Part shown: one piece after another, positions 34,648 to 43,125 of the stretch
Layout of the letters: every line of letters begins with the position of its first letter
Numbering within the stretch: the first letter of the stretch is position 1
From: an uncultured Alphaproteobacteria bacterium
GTDB taxonomy: Bacteria; Pseudomonadota; Alphaproteobacteria; HIMB59; GCA-002718135
Length of the DNA: 49,179 nt
Assembly: GCA_902574475.1 (NCBI GenBank)
Contig: CACGNZ010000002.1
Span: 82,161 to 131,339, forward strand
Direction of reading: 5' to 3'
Position numbers and translations under genes: made by a program
The notes under the pieces: generated by a model
Told to the model about the DNA's origin: nothing
Seen by the model: the letters and a program-made list of their open reading frames with translations, nothing else
The model's database searches: none

Positions 34648-35628
34648 ATGAGTAAAAATTTTAGTCTTAGAAGTTTATTAGTAAGACCAGAAGTAGCAAC
34701 CTTCTTAATGTTTCTAGCAATAATGATTGGATTTTATATTGCTAATGAAAGATTTTTAGATGCAAGAAATATAAGAATAGTTATGGGTATTACACCCGAA
34801 TATATTATTGTTGCTATCGGGATTGCAATATTAATGATCTCAGGTGAATTTGATTTATCTGTAGGCTCTGTTTTTGCATTAGTCCCGATGACTATTGTAC
34901 AAATGGTGCATCAAGGGATACCACCTTGGTTCGCTATTTTTCTAGGATTAATGATTGGTATTATTGTTGGCTTTGTTAATGGATTTATTACTTTAAGATT
35001 TGGAATTCCTTCTTTCATCGCAACTCTTGGAATGCTCTATATTGCTAGAAGTCTTACAACTGTAGCTACTGCAGGCTTTCCACCACCATTTCCTCATATT
35101 TTACCAAATGAGTTATTCGTTTATCAATTTGAGTTATTTAGAGCTTCCTTGTACTGGGCTCTTTTAGTTGCCGTAGTTTTAGGTGTTATGCTTCATAGAA
35201 GTAATGTTGGTAACTGGATTTATGCAACTGGCGGAGATCAAAACGCAGCATCTTCAATGGGAATAAAGACTGGAAACGTTAAAATGTTTTGTTTCATCTT
35301 ATGTGGTTTCTTAGCTGGCTTTGCTGGAATGATTCAAACATTTAGATTGGAAGCGCCATTACCATCTCAAGGATACCTATTAGAACTTGAGTCAATTGCT
35401 GCAGCAGTTATTGGTGGTGTCAGTTTATTTGGAGGTATCGGAACAGTTTTTGGTGCTGTTATTGGTGCAATACTAATCAGGTTTTTAGAGAGTGGAATCA
35501 TTATGGCTAGAATAGATGCGGAATGGTTTAGAGCAGGTTTAGGTTCTTTAATTATCATAGCCGTAGTGTTTAATACTTATATAAGTAGAAGAGCAACACG
35601 AATTGGTCAAAACAAGGCAGAGGATTAA
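34648..35628 (+). CDS. Sugar ABC transporter permease, RbsC type (importer 2)
   Basis: A 326-residue membrane protein with about 10 helices. MISGEFDLSVGSVFALVP, RFGIPSFIATLGMLYIARSL, YATGGDQNAASSMGI and GGVSLFGGIGTVFGA are the usual RbsC-family blocks. It follows the hairpin after the binding-protein gene and is 2 bp from the ATPase gene. No strong ribosome site is seen at its start. Confidence 0.92.
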   Translation: MSKNFSLRSLLVRPEVATFLMFLAIMIGFYIANERFLDARNIRIVMGITPEYIIVAIGIAILMISGEFDLSVGSVFALVPMTIVQMVHQGIPPWFAIFLGLMIGIIVGFVNGFITLRFGIPSFIATLGMLYIARSLTTVATAGFPPPFPHILPNELFVYQFELFRASLYWALLVAVVLGVMLHRSNVGNWIYATGGDQNAASSMGIKTGNVKMFCFILCGFLAGFAGMIQTFRLEAPLPSQGYLLELESIAAAVIGGVSLFGGIGTVFGAVIGAILIRFLESGIIMARIDAEWFRAGLGSLIIIAVVFNTYISRRATRIGQNKAED

Positions 35629-35630
35629 AG

Positions 35631-36368
35631 ATGGAAGATATAATAGTCTGTGAGGGTCTTAACAAATACTATTCTGGAGTCCACGCTTTAAAAAATTTAA
35701 GCCTAAAGATAAAAAAAGATTCTGTTGTTGGTCTTATTGGAGACAATGGTGCTGGTAAATCAACATTAATTAAAATCTTATCTGGTGCACATCAACCTGA
35801 TTCAGGTCATATATATTTCGAAGGTAATAAGGTTAAATTTAAATCTACAAAAGAAGCAATGAATTTAGGGATTGAAACAATTTATCAGTATTCGGCTTTG
35901 ATTCCTGAAATGTCTATTGCAAGAAATATTTTTATTGGACGTGAACAAACTCAATATAATGTTGGCAATTTTGGTTTAATGAAAACTAAAACCATGCAGG
36001 ACGATGCGATGAAAGCATTAACAGATGTGGAACTGCATCTTCGATCTCCAGATACACCAGTTAACCAATTATCAGGAGGAGAAAGACAAGGTGTTGTGAT
36101 TGCAAGAGCAATGTATTTTAAATCAAAAGTTTTAATATTAGACGAACCAACAAACCACTTATCAGTAAAAGAAACAAATAAAGTACTAAGGTTTGTAGAG
36201 GGATTAAAAAGCCAAGGCGTGACATCAATATTTATTACTCACAACTTGAGTCATGTGTATCCAATTGCTGATCATTTATGTGTAATGGCTAGAGGTGAAA
36301 AAATCGCTGACATGGATAAAAAAGATACAACAATAGATCATCTCACTGATTTATTAGTTAATGGATAA
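35631..36368 (+). CDS. Sugar ABC transporter ATPase, single domain (importer 2)
   Basis: A 245-residue single-domain ATPase: Walker A GDNGAGKST at 38-46, Q-loop YQYSAL, signature QLSGGERQ from 146, Walker B VLILDEP and the H-loop histidine in FITHNLS. As in importer 1 it is half the length of RbsA. It completes importer 2 and is 14 bp before the PhyH gene, which may be in the same transcript. Confidence 0.92.
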   Translation: MEDIIVCEGLNKYYSGVHALKNLSLKIKKDSVVGLIGDNGAGKSTLIKILSGAHQPDSGHIYFEGNKVKFKSTKEAMNLGIETIYQYSALIPEMSIARNIFIGREQTQYNVGNFGLMKTKTMQDDAMKALTDVELHLRSPDTPVNQLSGGERQGVVIARAMYFKSKVLILDEPTNHLSVKETNKVLRFVEGLKSQGVTSIFITHNLSHVYPIADHLCVMARGEKIADMDKKDTTIDHLTDLLVNG

Positions 36369-36382
36369 TTTTGGGAGGAATT

Positions 36383-37318
36383 ATGATTAGTGATGCGCAA
36401 ATAAAACAATATAACGAAGAAGGTTATACGATCGTTGAAAATGTTTTTAGTATGGATGACTTAAATCCAATATTAAATGAATTTGAAGAAATTGTTGATG
36501 ATTTTGCAGAAAAAGCTTTTCAAGCTGGAAAAATTACAAACAAACATGATGATAAAGATGTTTTTAAAAGATTAGCTGCTCTCGAAAGAGATTTTAAAGG
36601 TTCTTCAGTTTTAATTCATCATAGAGGTGAATTAAAACCAGCACTTGCTAACTTATGGGGATCAAAAAAACTTTTAGATATGGTTGAAAATTGGGTTGGC
36701 AAAGATATTTCTGGTCATCCAGTCTGGAATATTAGATCAAAAACACCTCAGACAGCTAGGATGACAGTTCCATGGCACCAAGATTCTGCTTATTTGAAAG
36801 ATGGAGCAGAAAAAACCACTCAGCCTGCTGCGTGGATTCCATTTCTAGATGTAAATAAACATAATGGATGCATGCAAGTTGTTCCTGGAGGACATAGACC
36901 TGAAAGAGTTTTGAATCATAAATTAGAAAAGAAAGATGGTTCAGTAAAAGATTCTTGGTATTTATTTATTGAAGACAAAGATATTCCAGAGGAGAAAGTT
37001 GTTACTTGTGAAATGAAGGCTGGTTCAGTTTTATTTTTACATCAATTAGTTCCTCATCGATCACTTGAAAATTTATCTGATGATGTAAGATGGAGTGTTG
37101 ACCTAAGATTTCAAAATCCAAAAGATGAAGCCGGTTTTCATACTGGTTTGGTTGATCCAATCATAATGAGAAAATCAGAAGACCCAAGCTATACAGCTGA
37201 TTGGGATTCTTGGTTTAAAGGTTATGAAGAACAACACACAAAATTTAGAGGGACTTCAAAAAAAGACCAATTTGACTCTACAGTTGATGGGTCATGGTTA
37301 GATCGTTGGGATAATTAA
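36383..37318 (+). CDS. Phytanoyl-CoA dioxygenase (PhyH)-family protein 1
   Basis: A 311-residue Fe(II)/2-oxoglutarate-type oxygenase. The iron triad is H132-x-D134 in PWHQDSAY and H225 in VPHRS, with R237 or R242 as the 2-oxoglutarate ligand. It starts at the ATG after GGGAGGAA; the frame opens 12 bp earlier with TTG. PhyH enzymes hydroxylate small molecules and may cause oxidative C-O or C-N cleavage. It follows importer 2 and precedes the MocD-like oxygenase by 14 bp, which links it to processing of the imported compound. Confidence 0.87.
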   Translation: MISDAQIKQYNEEGYTIVENVFSMDDLNPILNEFEEIVDDFAEKAFQAGKITNKHDDKDVFKRLAALERDFKGSSVLIHHRGELKPALANLWGSKKLLDMVENWVGKDISGHPVWNIRSKTPQTARMTVPWHQDSAYLKDGAEKTTQPAAWIPFLDVNKHNGCMQVVPGGHRPERVLNHKLEKKDGSVKDSWYLFIEDKDIPEEKVVTCEMKAGSVLFLHQLVPHRSLENLSDDVRWSVDLRFQNPKDEAGFHTGLVDPIIMRKSEDPSYTADWDSWFKGYEEQHTKFRGTSKKDQFDSTVDGSWLDRWDN

Positions 37319-37332
37319 TAAAACTATCTAGC

Positions 37333-38316
37333 ATGGAAGTTAATCTCGATGATTGGTACAGACCAGAAGTCGACAGAAAAAAATTAAAAGACTTAAGTAA
37401 AAGAAGAGATCTACCTGGACTAATCCATTTCTTCTTTTATTTTTTATCTTTATTTATTTCAGGATATTTAGCATACATAACTTTAGGTACTTGGTGGACA
37501 TATCTTTTCTTTTTTATTTATGGTACAATTTATGCATTCAGTGTAGCAAACTGGCATGAAACTGTTCATCGAACTGCATTCAAGACTCGTTCTATCAATG
37601 AATTTTTTTATCATATCAGTTCTTTCATGTGTGACTTTGAAGGTTTTAGATGGCGTTGGAGTCATACTTTTCATCATTCAAAAACAATGCAAACAGAAGA
37701 TGATTATGATCACGAAATACAAGTATCAAGACCTATTGAATTATTTGCATTCTTTTTAAATTTTATACCTCTTACAGATTTATTATACCCACATAAATTA
37801 ATTAAATTTGAAGTTTTAAAACATGCTTTTGGAAAATTTACACCAGTTATTGACATAACCGCACCTAAAGAAGAAAAGAAAAAAATTCTTTGGAACTCAA
37901 GATTGTATGTCTTTATTTGGGTATCAGTATTTGTATATTCTTTTTACATAGGTTCTTTCCTCCCAATAATTTATATTATTTTACCAACTTATATTGGGAA
38001 GCCAATTTGGTTTGCTGTTAATGTAACTCAACACCTAGCTGCTAAAGTTGACACTAAAGATCACCGCTTAAGCACTTACTCTGTTAGAATTAATCCACTA
38101 TTAAGTTTTTTATATTGGCATATGGAATATCATTTAGAACACCATATGTTTCCAATGGTGCCTTCATATAATTTAAAAAAATTACGAAAAGAAATTGATA
38201 AAGAACTTCCCAAACCTTTTACGAGTCTTTTTGACTTTTATAAAAAAGTTTTGCCAGCTGTAATAGCTTTAGCTACTGATCAAAATAAATACTACAAAGT
38301 AAAATTAAATAATTAA
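37333..38316 (+). CDS. Fatty-acid-desaturase-fold membrane oxygenase, MocD-like
   Basis: A 327-residue membrane di-iron protein with histidine boxes H75-x3-H79 (WHETVH), H111-x2-HH115 (WSHTFHH) and H267-x2-HH271 (YHLEHH), plus H263. Hydrophobic helices lie at about 30-72 and 192-232. The opening DWYRPEVDRKKLKDLSKR and GTWW...NWHETVH resemble the branch of MocD, the oxygenase of rhizopine catabolism that works with a Rieske ferredoxin (MocE) and a reductase. Its place between a PhyH gene and gloA inside a sugar region argues against a lipid desaturase. The demethylase or hydroxylase role is inference. Confidence 0.75.
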   Translation: MEVNLDDWYRPEVDRKKLKDLSKRRDLPGLIHFFFYFLSLFISGYLAYITLGTWWTYLFFFIYGTIYAFSVANWHETVHRTAFKTRSINEFFYHISSFMCDFEGFRWRWSHTFHHSKTMQTEDDYDHEIQVSRPIELFAFFLNFIPLTDLLYPHKLIKFEVLKHAFGKFTPVIDITAPKEEKKKILWNSRLYVFIWVSVFVYSFYIGSFLPIIYIILPTYIGKPIWFAVNVTQHLAAKVDTKDHRLSTYSVRINPLLSFLYWHMEYHLEHHMFPMVPSYNLKKLRKEIDKELPKPFTSLFDFYKKVLPAVIALATDQNKYYKVKLNN

Positions 38317-38317
38317 T

Positions 38318-38743
38318 TTACCAAGAACCGGTATTCTCCATTGATTTCCATGGTTCTTGTTCGGGTAAAGATTCACCTTCTTGTAAAATTTCTAATGATA
38401 TTCCATCTGGCGAGCGGACAAAAGCCATATGTCCATCACGTGGCGGTCTATTTATTGTAACTCCATTCTTCATTAATCTATCACAGACTTCATAAATATT
38501 TTTTACACTATAGGCTAGATGCCCAAAATTTCTTCCACCAGTATATTTTTCTGGATCCCAATTATATGTTAATTCAAGTAATCCTGTTTTATCATCACTA
38601 TTTTCTGCAGCTAAAAAAATTAATGTAAAGCGACCCTTTTCATTTTCTACGCGTCTAACTTCTTTTAAGCCAAGTTTATTGCAATAGAAGTCTAATGATT
38701 CTTCTATATTATTAACTCTAACCATTGTGTGTAAATATTTCAT
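38318..38743 (-). CDS. gloA: Glyoxalase I (lactoylglutathione lyase)
   Basis: A 141-residue VOC-fold metalloenzyme. The four metal ligands fit E. coli GloA: H5 in LHTMVRV, E57 in LLELTYNWD, H75 in FGHLAYSV and E118 in ISLEIL. LDFYCNKLGLKEVRR and RSPDG are family blocks. It isomerises the methylglyoxal-glutathione adduct, a useful detoxification beside sugar catabolism. It is the only reverse-strand gene between the MocD-like gene (1-bp gap) and the first sulfatase. Confidence 0.9.
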   Translation of the reverse strand: MKYLHTMVRVNNIEESLDFYCNKLGLKEVRRVENEKGRFTLIFLAAENSDDKTGLLELTYNWDPEKYTGGRNFGHLAYSVKNIYEVCDRLMKNGVTINRPPRDGHMAFVRSPDGISLEILQEGESLPEQEPWKSMENTGSW

Positions 38744-38805
38744 TTTTATAATCCTATTTAAAATTTATGTTTGTACTAAAAAATACTTAGTGTAATTTCA
38801 ACTAT

Positions 38806-40317
38806 ATGAAAACAGTTTTTTTGCTTTTTGATTCTTTAAATAGAAGAATGTTAAATTCATATGGTGGAAAGTATTTAGAAACACCAAATTTTAATCGCTT
38901 GGCTGAAAAAACTATTCAATTTAATAATCATTATATCGGAAGTATGCCTTGTATGCCCGCAAGAAGAGATATGCATTCTGGAAGATTAAGTTTTCTCCAT
39001 AGAGCTTGGGGACCACTAGAACCATTTGATAATTCATTTCCTGAACTCTTAAGATTAAATAATACGTATACTCACTTAGTCACAGATCATTATCATTATT
39101 TTGAAGATGGTGGCGCAACATATCACAACCGTTTTAACTCTTATGATTTTATTAGAGGACAAGAAAGAGATCCATGGAAAGCTATGGTACAACCACCTTT
39201 AGAAAAATTTAGAGAAAAATATCATAAATCACAATTAAACTTAGATGATAGAGAGCATGTGTATTATTTTTATCCAATTAATAGTGAATTTATAAAAGAA
39301 GAAAAAGATTTTCCTTCAGTAAAGTGTTTTGCTTCTGGTTTAGATTTTTTGCAAACAAATAAGGATGCAGATAATTGGTTTTTACAATTAGAAACTTTTG
39401 ATCCACATGAACCTTTTTTTGCACCTGAACGTTTTAGAGAAACCATTAAGACAAATTACCGTGGACCACGATTAGATTGGCCTCAATATGAAAGAGTTAC
39501 TGAAACTGATGAAGAAGTAGCAGAATTGAAAGCAAATTATATTGCTCTTATAGCTTTATGTGATCATTTATTAGGTAATGTCTTAGATCATTTTGATGAA
39601 AATAATATGTGGGAAGATACATCCTTAATTTTAACTACTGATCATGGTTTTATGCTAGGAGAGCATGATTGGTGGGCAAAAAATAGAATGCCCTTATACA
39701 ATGAAATAGCTAACATACCTTTATTTTTTTATCATCCTGATTTTAAACAACATCAGGGAGAGCAAAGGAATCTTGTTACTCAGAACATAGATTTAATGCC
39801 TACATTTCTTGATATGCATAATCACTCAATTCCTTCAGAGGTGAAAGGAAAATCATTATTAACTTATTTAGATAAAGATGCAGAAAATAAGTTTGCCGCT
39901 CTTTATGGCTATTGGGGCGGTGGTATTAATATTACAGATGGAAAATATAGCTATTTTCACTACCCAGAAAATTTTAGTCAACAAAATCCAGACAGATACC
40001 AATATACATTAATGCCTACGCATATGAGACAGTTTTTTTCAAATGAAGAATTGCAAACAGCTACTTTACATAAACCTTTTGATTTTACAAAAGATATACC
40101 TTTGCTTAAGATTAATAGGATCGAGAGAAAAACAGATGGTGGGTATAAAGGTTTTGAGGATACAAAAAGTGCACTTTACAATTTACAAAATGATCCAGGT
40201 CAGTTGACACCTTTAGCAGATGAAAAAAAATCAAATGAATATCAACAAATGATGATTGATATTATCAATGAGTATGACCCCCCAAAAGAATTAATAAAAA
40301 ATTATTTTGAAAATTAA
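38806..40317 (+). CDS. Type I sulfatase, cytoplasmic (1)
   Basis: A 503-residue arylsulfatase-fold enzyme. The formylglycine site is C49-M-P-A-R53 (GSMPCMPARRDMHSGR), a valid CxPxR motif. The metal-site aspartate D9 (LLFDSLNRR) and TTDHGFMLGEHDWWAKN complete the centre. No signal peptide is present, so it should act in the cytoplasm on an imported sulfate ester. It needs a formylglycine-generating enzyme, not seen here. It forms a run with a 92-residue protein (3-bp gap) and the second PhyH gene. Confidence 0.9.
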   Translation: MKTVFLLFDSLNRRMLNSYGGKYLETPNFNRLAEKTIQFNNHYIGSMPCMPARRDMHSGRLSFLHRAWGPLEPFDNSFPELLRLNNTYTHLVTDHYHYFEDGGATYHNRFNSYDFIRGQERDPWKAMVQPPLEKFREKYHKSQLNLDDREHVYYFYPINSEFIKEEKDFPSVKCFASGLDFLQTNKDADNWFLQLETFDPHEPFFAPERFRETIKTNYRGPRLDWPQYERVTETDEEVAELKANYIALIALCDHLLGNVLDHFDENNMWEDTSLILTTDHGFMLGEHDWWAKNRMPLYNEIANIPLFFYHPDFKQHQGEQRNLVTQNIDLMPTFLDMHNHSIPSEVKGKSLLTYLDKDAENKFAALYGYWGGGINITDGKYSYFHYPENFSQQNPDRYQYTLMPTHMRQFFSNEELQTATLHKPFDFTKDIPLLKINRIERKTDGGYKGFEDTKSALYNLQNDPGQLTPLADEKKSNEYQQMMIDIINEYDPPKELIKNYFEN

Positions 40318-40320
40318 TAC

Positions 40321-40599
40321 ATGACAAAGAGACAAAAAGTTTTAGTTCTTTATTTAAAGTTTCCAAGTTTAGAAGCAGAAGTCATTTCTTGGGCGACTTT
40401 TGATGGGACAGGAAAAAAACTTCACATGACGGGAGATAGTGATGAGCCACCTTATCCTACTGGTCTTGATGCTTTATTAGATGGTTGGAGATTATTTCAA
40501 GCTAGTCAAGCTATTCCAGAGCATCCTGGTCAAGAATTTAGAACTTCATATTTAAAACATGAATTTTTTTTTGAAAAAATAGAAGAAGGAGATTTTTAA
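40321..40599 (+). CDS. Conserved small protein of unknown function
   Basis: A 92-residue soluble protein, rich in conserved-looking motifs: VLVLYLKFPSLEAEVISW, PPYPTGLDALLDGWRLFQ and SYLKHEFFFEK. No known domain is recognised. It lies 3 bp after a sulfatase and 1 bp before a PhyH dioxygenase on the same strand, so a subunit or accessory to one of them is plausible. A clear gene by context and composition. Confidence 0.75.
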   Translation: MTKRQKVLVLYLKFPSLEAEVISWATFDGTGKKLHMTGDSDEPPYPTGLDALLDGWRLFQASQAIPEHPGQEFRTSYLKHEFFFEKIEEGDF

Positions 40600-40600
40600 A

Positions 40601-41521
40601 ATGGTACAATTATTATCAACCGAGCAAATGGCAGAGTTCGCTAATAGTGGATGCTTATTTTTTGATGGATTAATAGATAATGAAACTAATAAAGAATTTT
40701 TAAACGATATTGGACATACTGATATTGAAAATGTTGATAATATGCAAAAGTATTTTCAAAATATTAAAGCCTCTAGCAGCATTCCTAGAATTCCTGCAGG
40801 AACATCACTTAAGAATGCTTACCCACACAAATCTCCATTACAAAAAATATTCAAAAATGAAGTTGTAGCAGGAGCAATTAATAGTTTAGTTGGATCTGAG
40901 GCAGTAGTTGATCATCAATTTCTTCATCTAACATTTCCAACAAAATACTTTAAAAAAACTAATCAAAGACAGATGTCTCAGGTTAATCATCAAGACAGCA
41001 CAATCGATCCAAGAATTACATTTGATATTCAGTTATTCTATTTTCCAACAGATGTTACAAAAGAAATGGGTGGAACAAGATATCACCCTGGTACACATCT
41101 CAGAATTGTAAACGAAATGGGAATTGCTAAATATCAAAATATTAAAGGACAGAAAAATATAGTTTGTAAGGCAGGGACGATAGGGATCTTTCATAATGGC
41201 TTGTGGCATGGTGCAGGTGTTAATTTTTCAGATGAGATTAGGTACATGTTCAAAGTTAGACTGCAACCAACAGAAAAACAGGAACTATTATGGGATCCTG
41301 AAAAAAAATATAAACCACTTCCTAATAAAGCATTATATTGGACAGATGAAAATCAAGAAAAAACAGTCAATGATATTTTAATGAAATCATATCCTTGGCA
41401 AGAGGCAGATACAAATCGATTAGACAAAATTAATACAATTAAGTTCTGGAGAATGCTCACTGGTCATAAAAATTTAGATATTGATTATTGGCTTACCAGA
41501 ATTGAGAATGAATTATATTAG
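40601..41521 (+). CDS. Phytanoyl-CoA dioxygenase (PhyH)-family protein 2
   Basis: A 306-residue Fe(II)/2-oxoglutarate-type oxygenase distant from PhyH 1. The iron triad is H130-x-D132 in VNHQDSTIDPR and H203 in LWHGAG, with R214 probably binding 2-oxoglutarate; GGTRYHPGTH precedes the last histidine. It follows the small conserved protein by one base (TAAA-ATG), so the three genes sulfatase-small protein-PhyH are likely cotranscribed. Substrate unknown; its stop interlocks with that of sulfatase 2. Confidence 0.83.
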   Translation: MVQLLSTEQMAEFANSGCLFFDGLIDNETNKEFLNDIGHTDIENVDNMQKYFQNIKASSSIPRIPAGTSLKNAYPHKSPLQKIFKNEVVAGAINSLVGSEAVVDHQFLHLTFPTKYFKKTNQRQMSQVNHQDSTIDPRITFDIQLFYFPTDVTKEMGGTRYHPGTHLRIVNEMGIAKYQNIKGQKNIVCKAGTIGIFHNGLWHGAGVNFSDEIRYMFKVRLQPTEKQELLWDPEKKYKPLPNKALYWTDENQEKTVNDILMKSYPWQEADTNRLDKINTIKFWRMLTGHKNLDIDYWLTRIENELY

Positions 41522-43029
41522 TTAAAATCTCTTTCATCACCTTTTAAGGGAACAACATCACAAGTTTCTTGATACCATGATAACATTTTATCTTTTAGTT
41601 TCTTGAGCTCTGATGAGTATTTCATATCATCAATAACATTATAAATTTCTCCAGGATCTTCAATTAAATTATAGAGCTCATCTTTCTCATAGGCTCTTTT
41701 TATATATTTAAATTTTTTATTTCTGCACATTGTAGCCTTGGTATGCATTAAAATTTCATCTTCTTTACCTTGTAAACTCACTCTAGGATAATAAAGACCA
41801 TGAGGTAGTTGCAGGCTTTGGTTTTCGCTGGCTTGTCTTTCTAATCTAAGTCTACCACCTTCTGTAAATACTTCTTCTCTATGATTATTAACTTTTTGAT
41901 CTATAAAATTTTTAATACTCTTTCCAAAATGCCAATATGATGGTTCTATATTACTATAGTCATATATTGTACCAGCCACATCAATCAATTCAATCATTGT
42001 GTCACTCACACCATTCAGTGTATTCTCACTTTTAGGTGGTTTAATTATTAGAGGAACATTAGTCAGACAATCTTGAAAAGTATTTTGAGTTTTTTCAACA
42101 AGATTATAATCTCCAGTGAAATCACCATGATCTGAAAGGAAAATAATTAAGGTATCATCATACAAATTATTTTTTTTAAGTTGATTTACTAAAAGACCAA
42201 ATTGGTAATCAACTCTTGCACACATACCAAGATAAACAGCTCGTAATTCATTCCAACGATCATCGGTCCAATTTTGCATTTGTTGACCATCCATTATTCC
42301 TTTTAAAAGACTTGGTTTGTCCTCCCATGTTTTATACTCATATCTTTCAGGAATTATATTTCTATCAATCGAAGAGAACCATGGATCTTCAACGCAGTAA
42401 GGTGGATGCGGATATCCAAGTGGTAAAAATAAACAGAATGGTTCTTCTTTTTTATAATCTTCAATAAAATCTAATGCCCCATAAACCATGGACCAATCAT
42501 CATCAAAATAAATATCTTTATCTTTTTTATCTAATTTTCCTTTAAAGAAACTATAATAATTATCTCCGTCTTTAGGCCCCCTCCATGATAAATCTCCACC
42601 ATGAGTACCTGGTTGTTGAGCGTAGTCCCATTTTTTAAAATCTTTATCTGTTGGTTCAAAATAAATATCGCAATGATTACGATAACTTTCTTGACCTGCT
42701 ATCAGATCATTTTTTCCACCCCACCAAATAAAATAATCTTTATTTTTTAATTCTGATAATATGCTCGAATCACCTTGATCAGTATGTAGCATGTAATGCA
42801 TCGTTCTATGACCGTGAACATGTGGGTACCAACCAGTCATAAATGAACAGCGACTTGGAGTACAAACAGTAGCTTGACAAAATGCATTCTTAAATGCAAT
42901 TGCATCATTATTAACAATATTATCTAAGTTTGGTGTTTTAGCTCCAGGATAACCAAGATATCCAAGCATATCTCCTCTCCATTGATCTGGATTAAAAATA
43001 ACAATATTTGGCTTCTTTGGCATTTTCAT
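41518..43029 (-). CDS. Type I sulfatase, cytoplasmic (2)
   Basis: A 503-residue sulfatase with the classic formylglycine site C56-T-P-S-R60 (ATVCTPSRCSFMTG). D15 (NPDQWRGDM) and LSDHGDFTGDY supply metal ligands. Like sulfatase 1 it lacks a signal peptide. The sequence differs strongly from sulfatase 1, so the two probably cut different sulfate esters. It is alone on the reverse strand between PhyH 2 and the third binding-protein gene. Confidence 0.92.
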   Translation of the reverse strand: MKMPKKPNIVIFNPDQWRGDMLGYLGYPGAKTPNLDNIVNNDAIAFKNAFCQATVCTPSRCSFMTGWYPHVHGHRTMHYMLHTDQGDSSILSELKNKDYFIWWGGKNDLIAGQESYRNHCDIYFEPTDKDFKKWDYAQQPGTHGGDLSWRGPKDGDNYYSFFKGKLDKKDKDIYFDDDWSMVYGALDFIEDYKKEEPFCLFLPLGYPHPPYCVEDPWFSSIDRNIIPERYEYKTWEDKPSLLKGIMDGQQMQNWTDDRWNELRAVYLGMCARVDYQFGLLVNQLKKNNLYDDTLIIFLSDHGDFTGDYNLVEKTQNTFQDCLTNVPLIIKPPKSENTLNGVSDTMIELIDVAGTIYDYSNIEPSYWHFGKSIKNFIDQKVNNHREEVFTEGGRLRLERQASENQSLQLPHGLYYPRVSLQGKEDEILMHTKATMCRNKKFKYIKRAYEKDELYNLIEDPGEIYNVIDDMKYSSELKKLKDKMLSWYQETCDVVPLKGDERDFN

Positions 43030-43125
43030 GGTTAATTTTATATATTTTTTATCTAAAAAAAAGACATTATGGCTGTTGATTATATTACTTATCTAAGTAA
43101 GGTTAGTTAAAATTTAGGAGGAATG

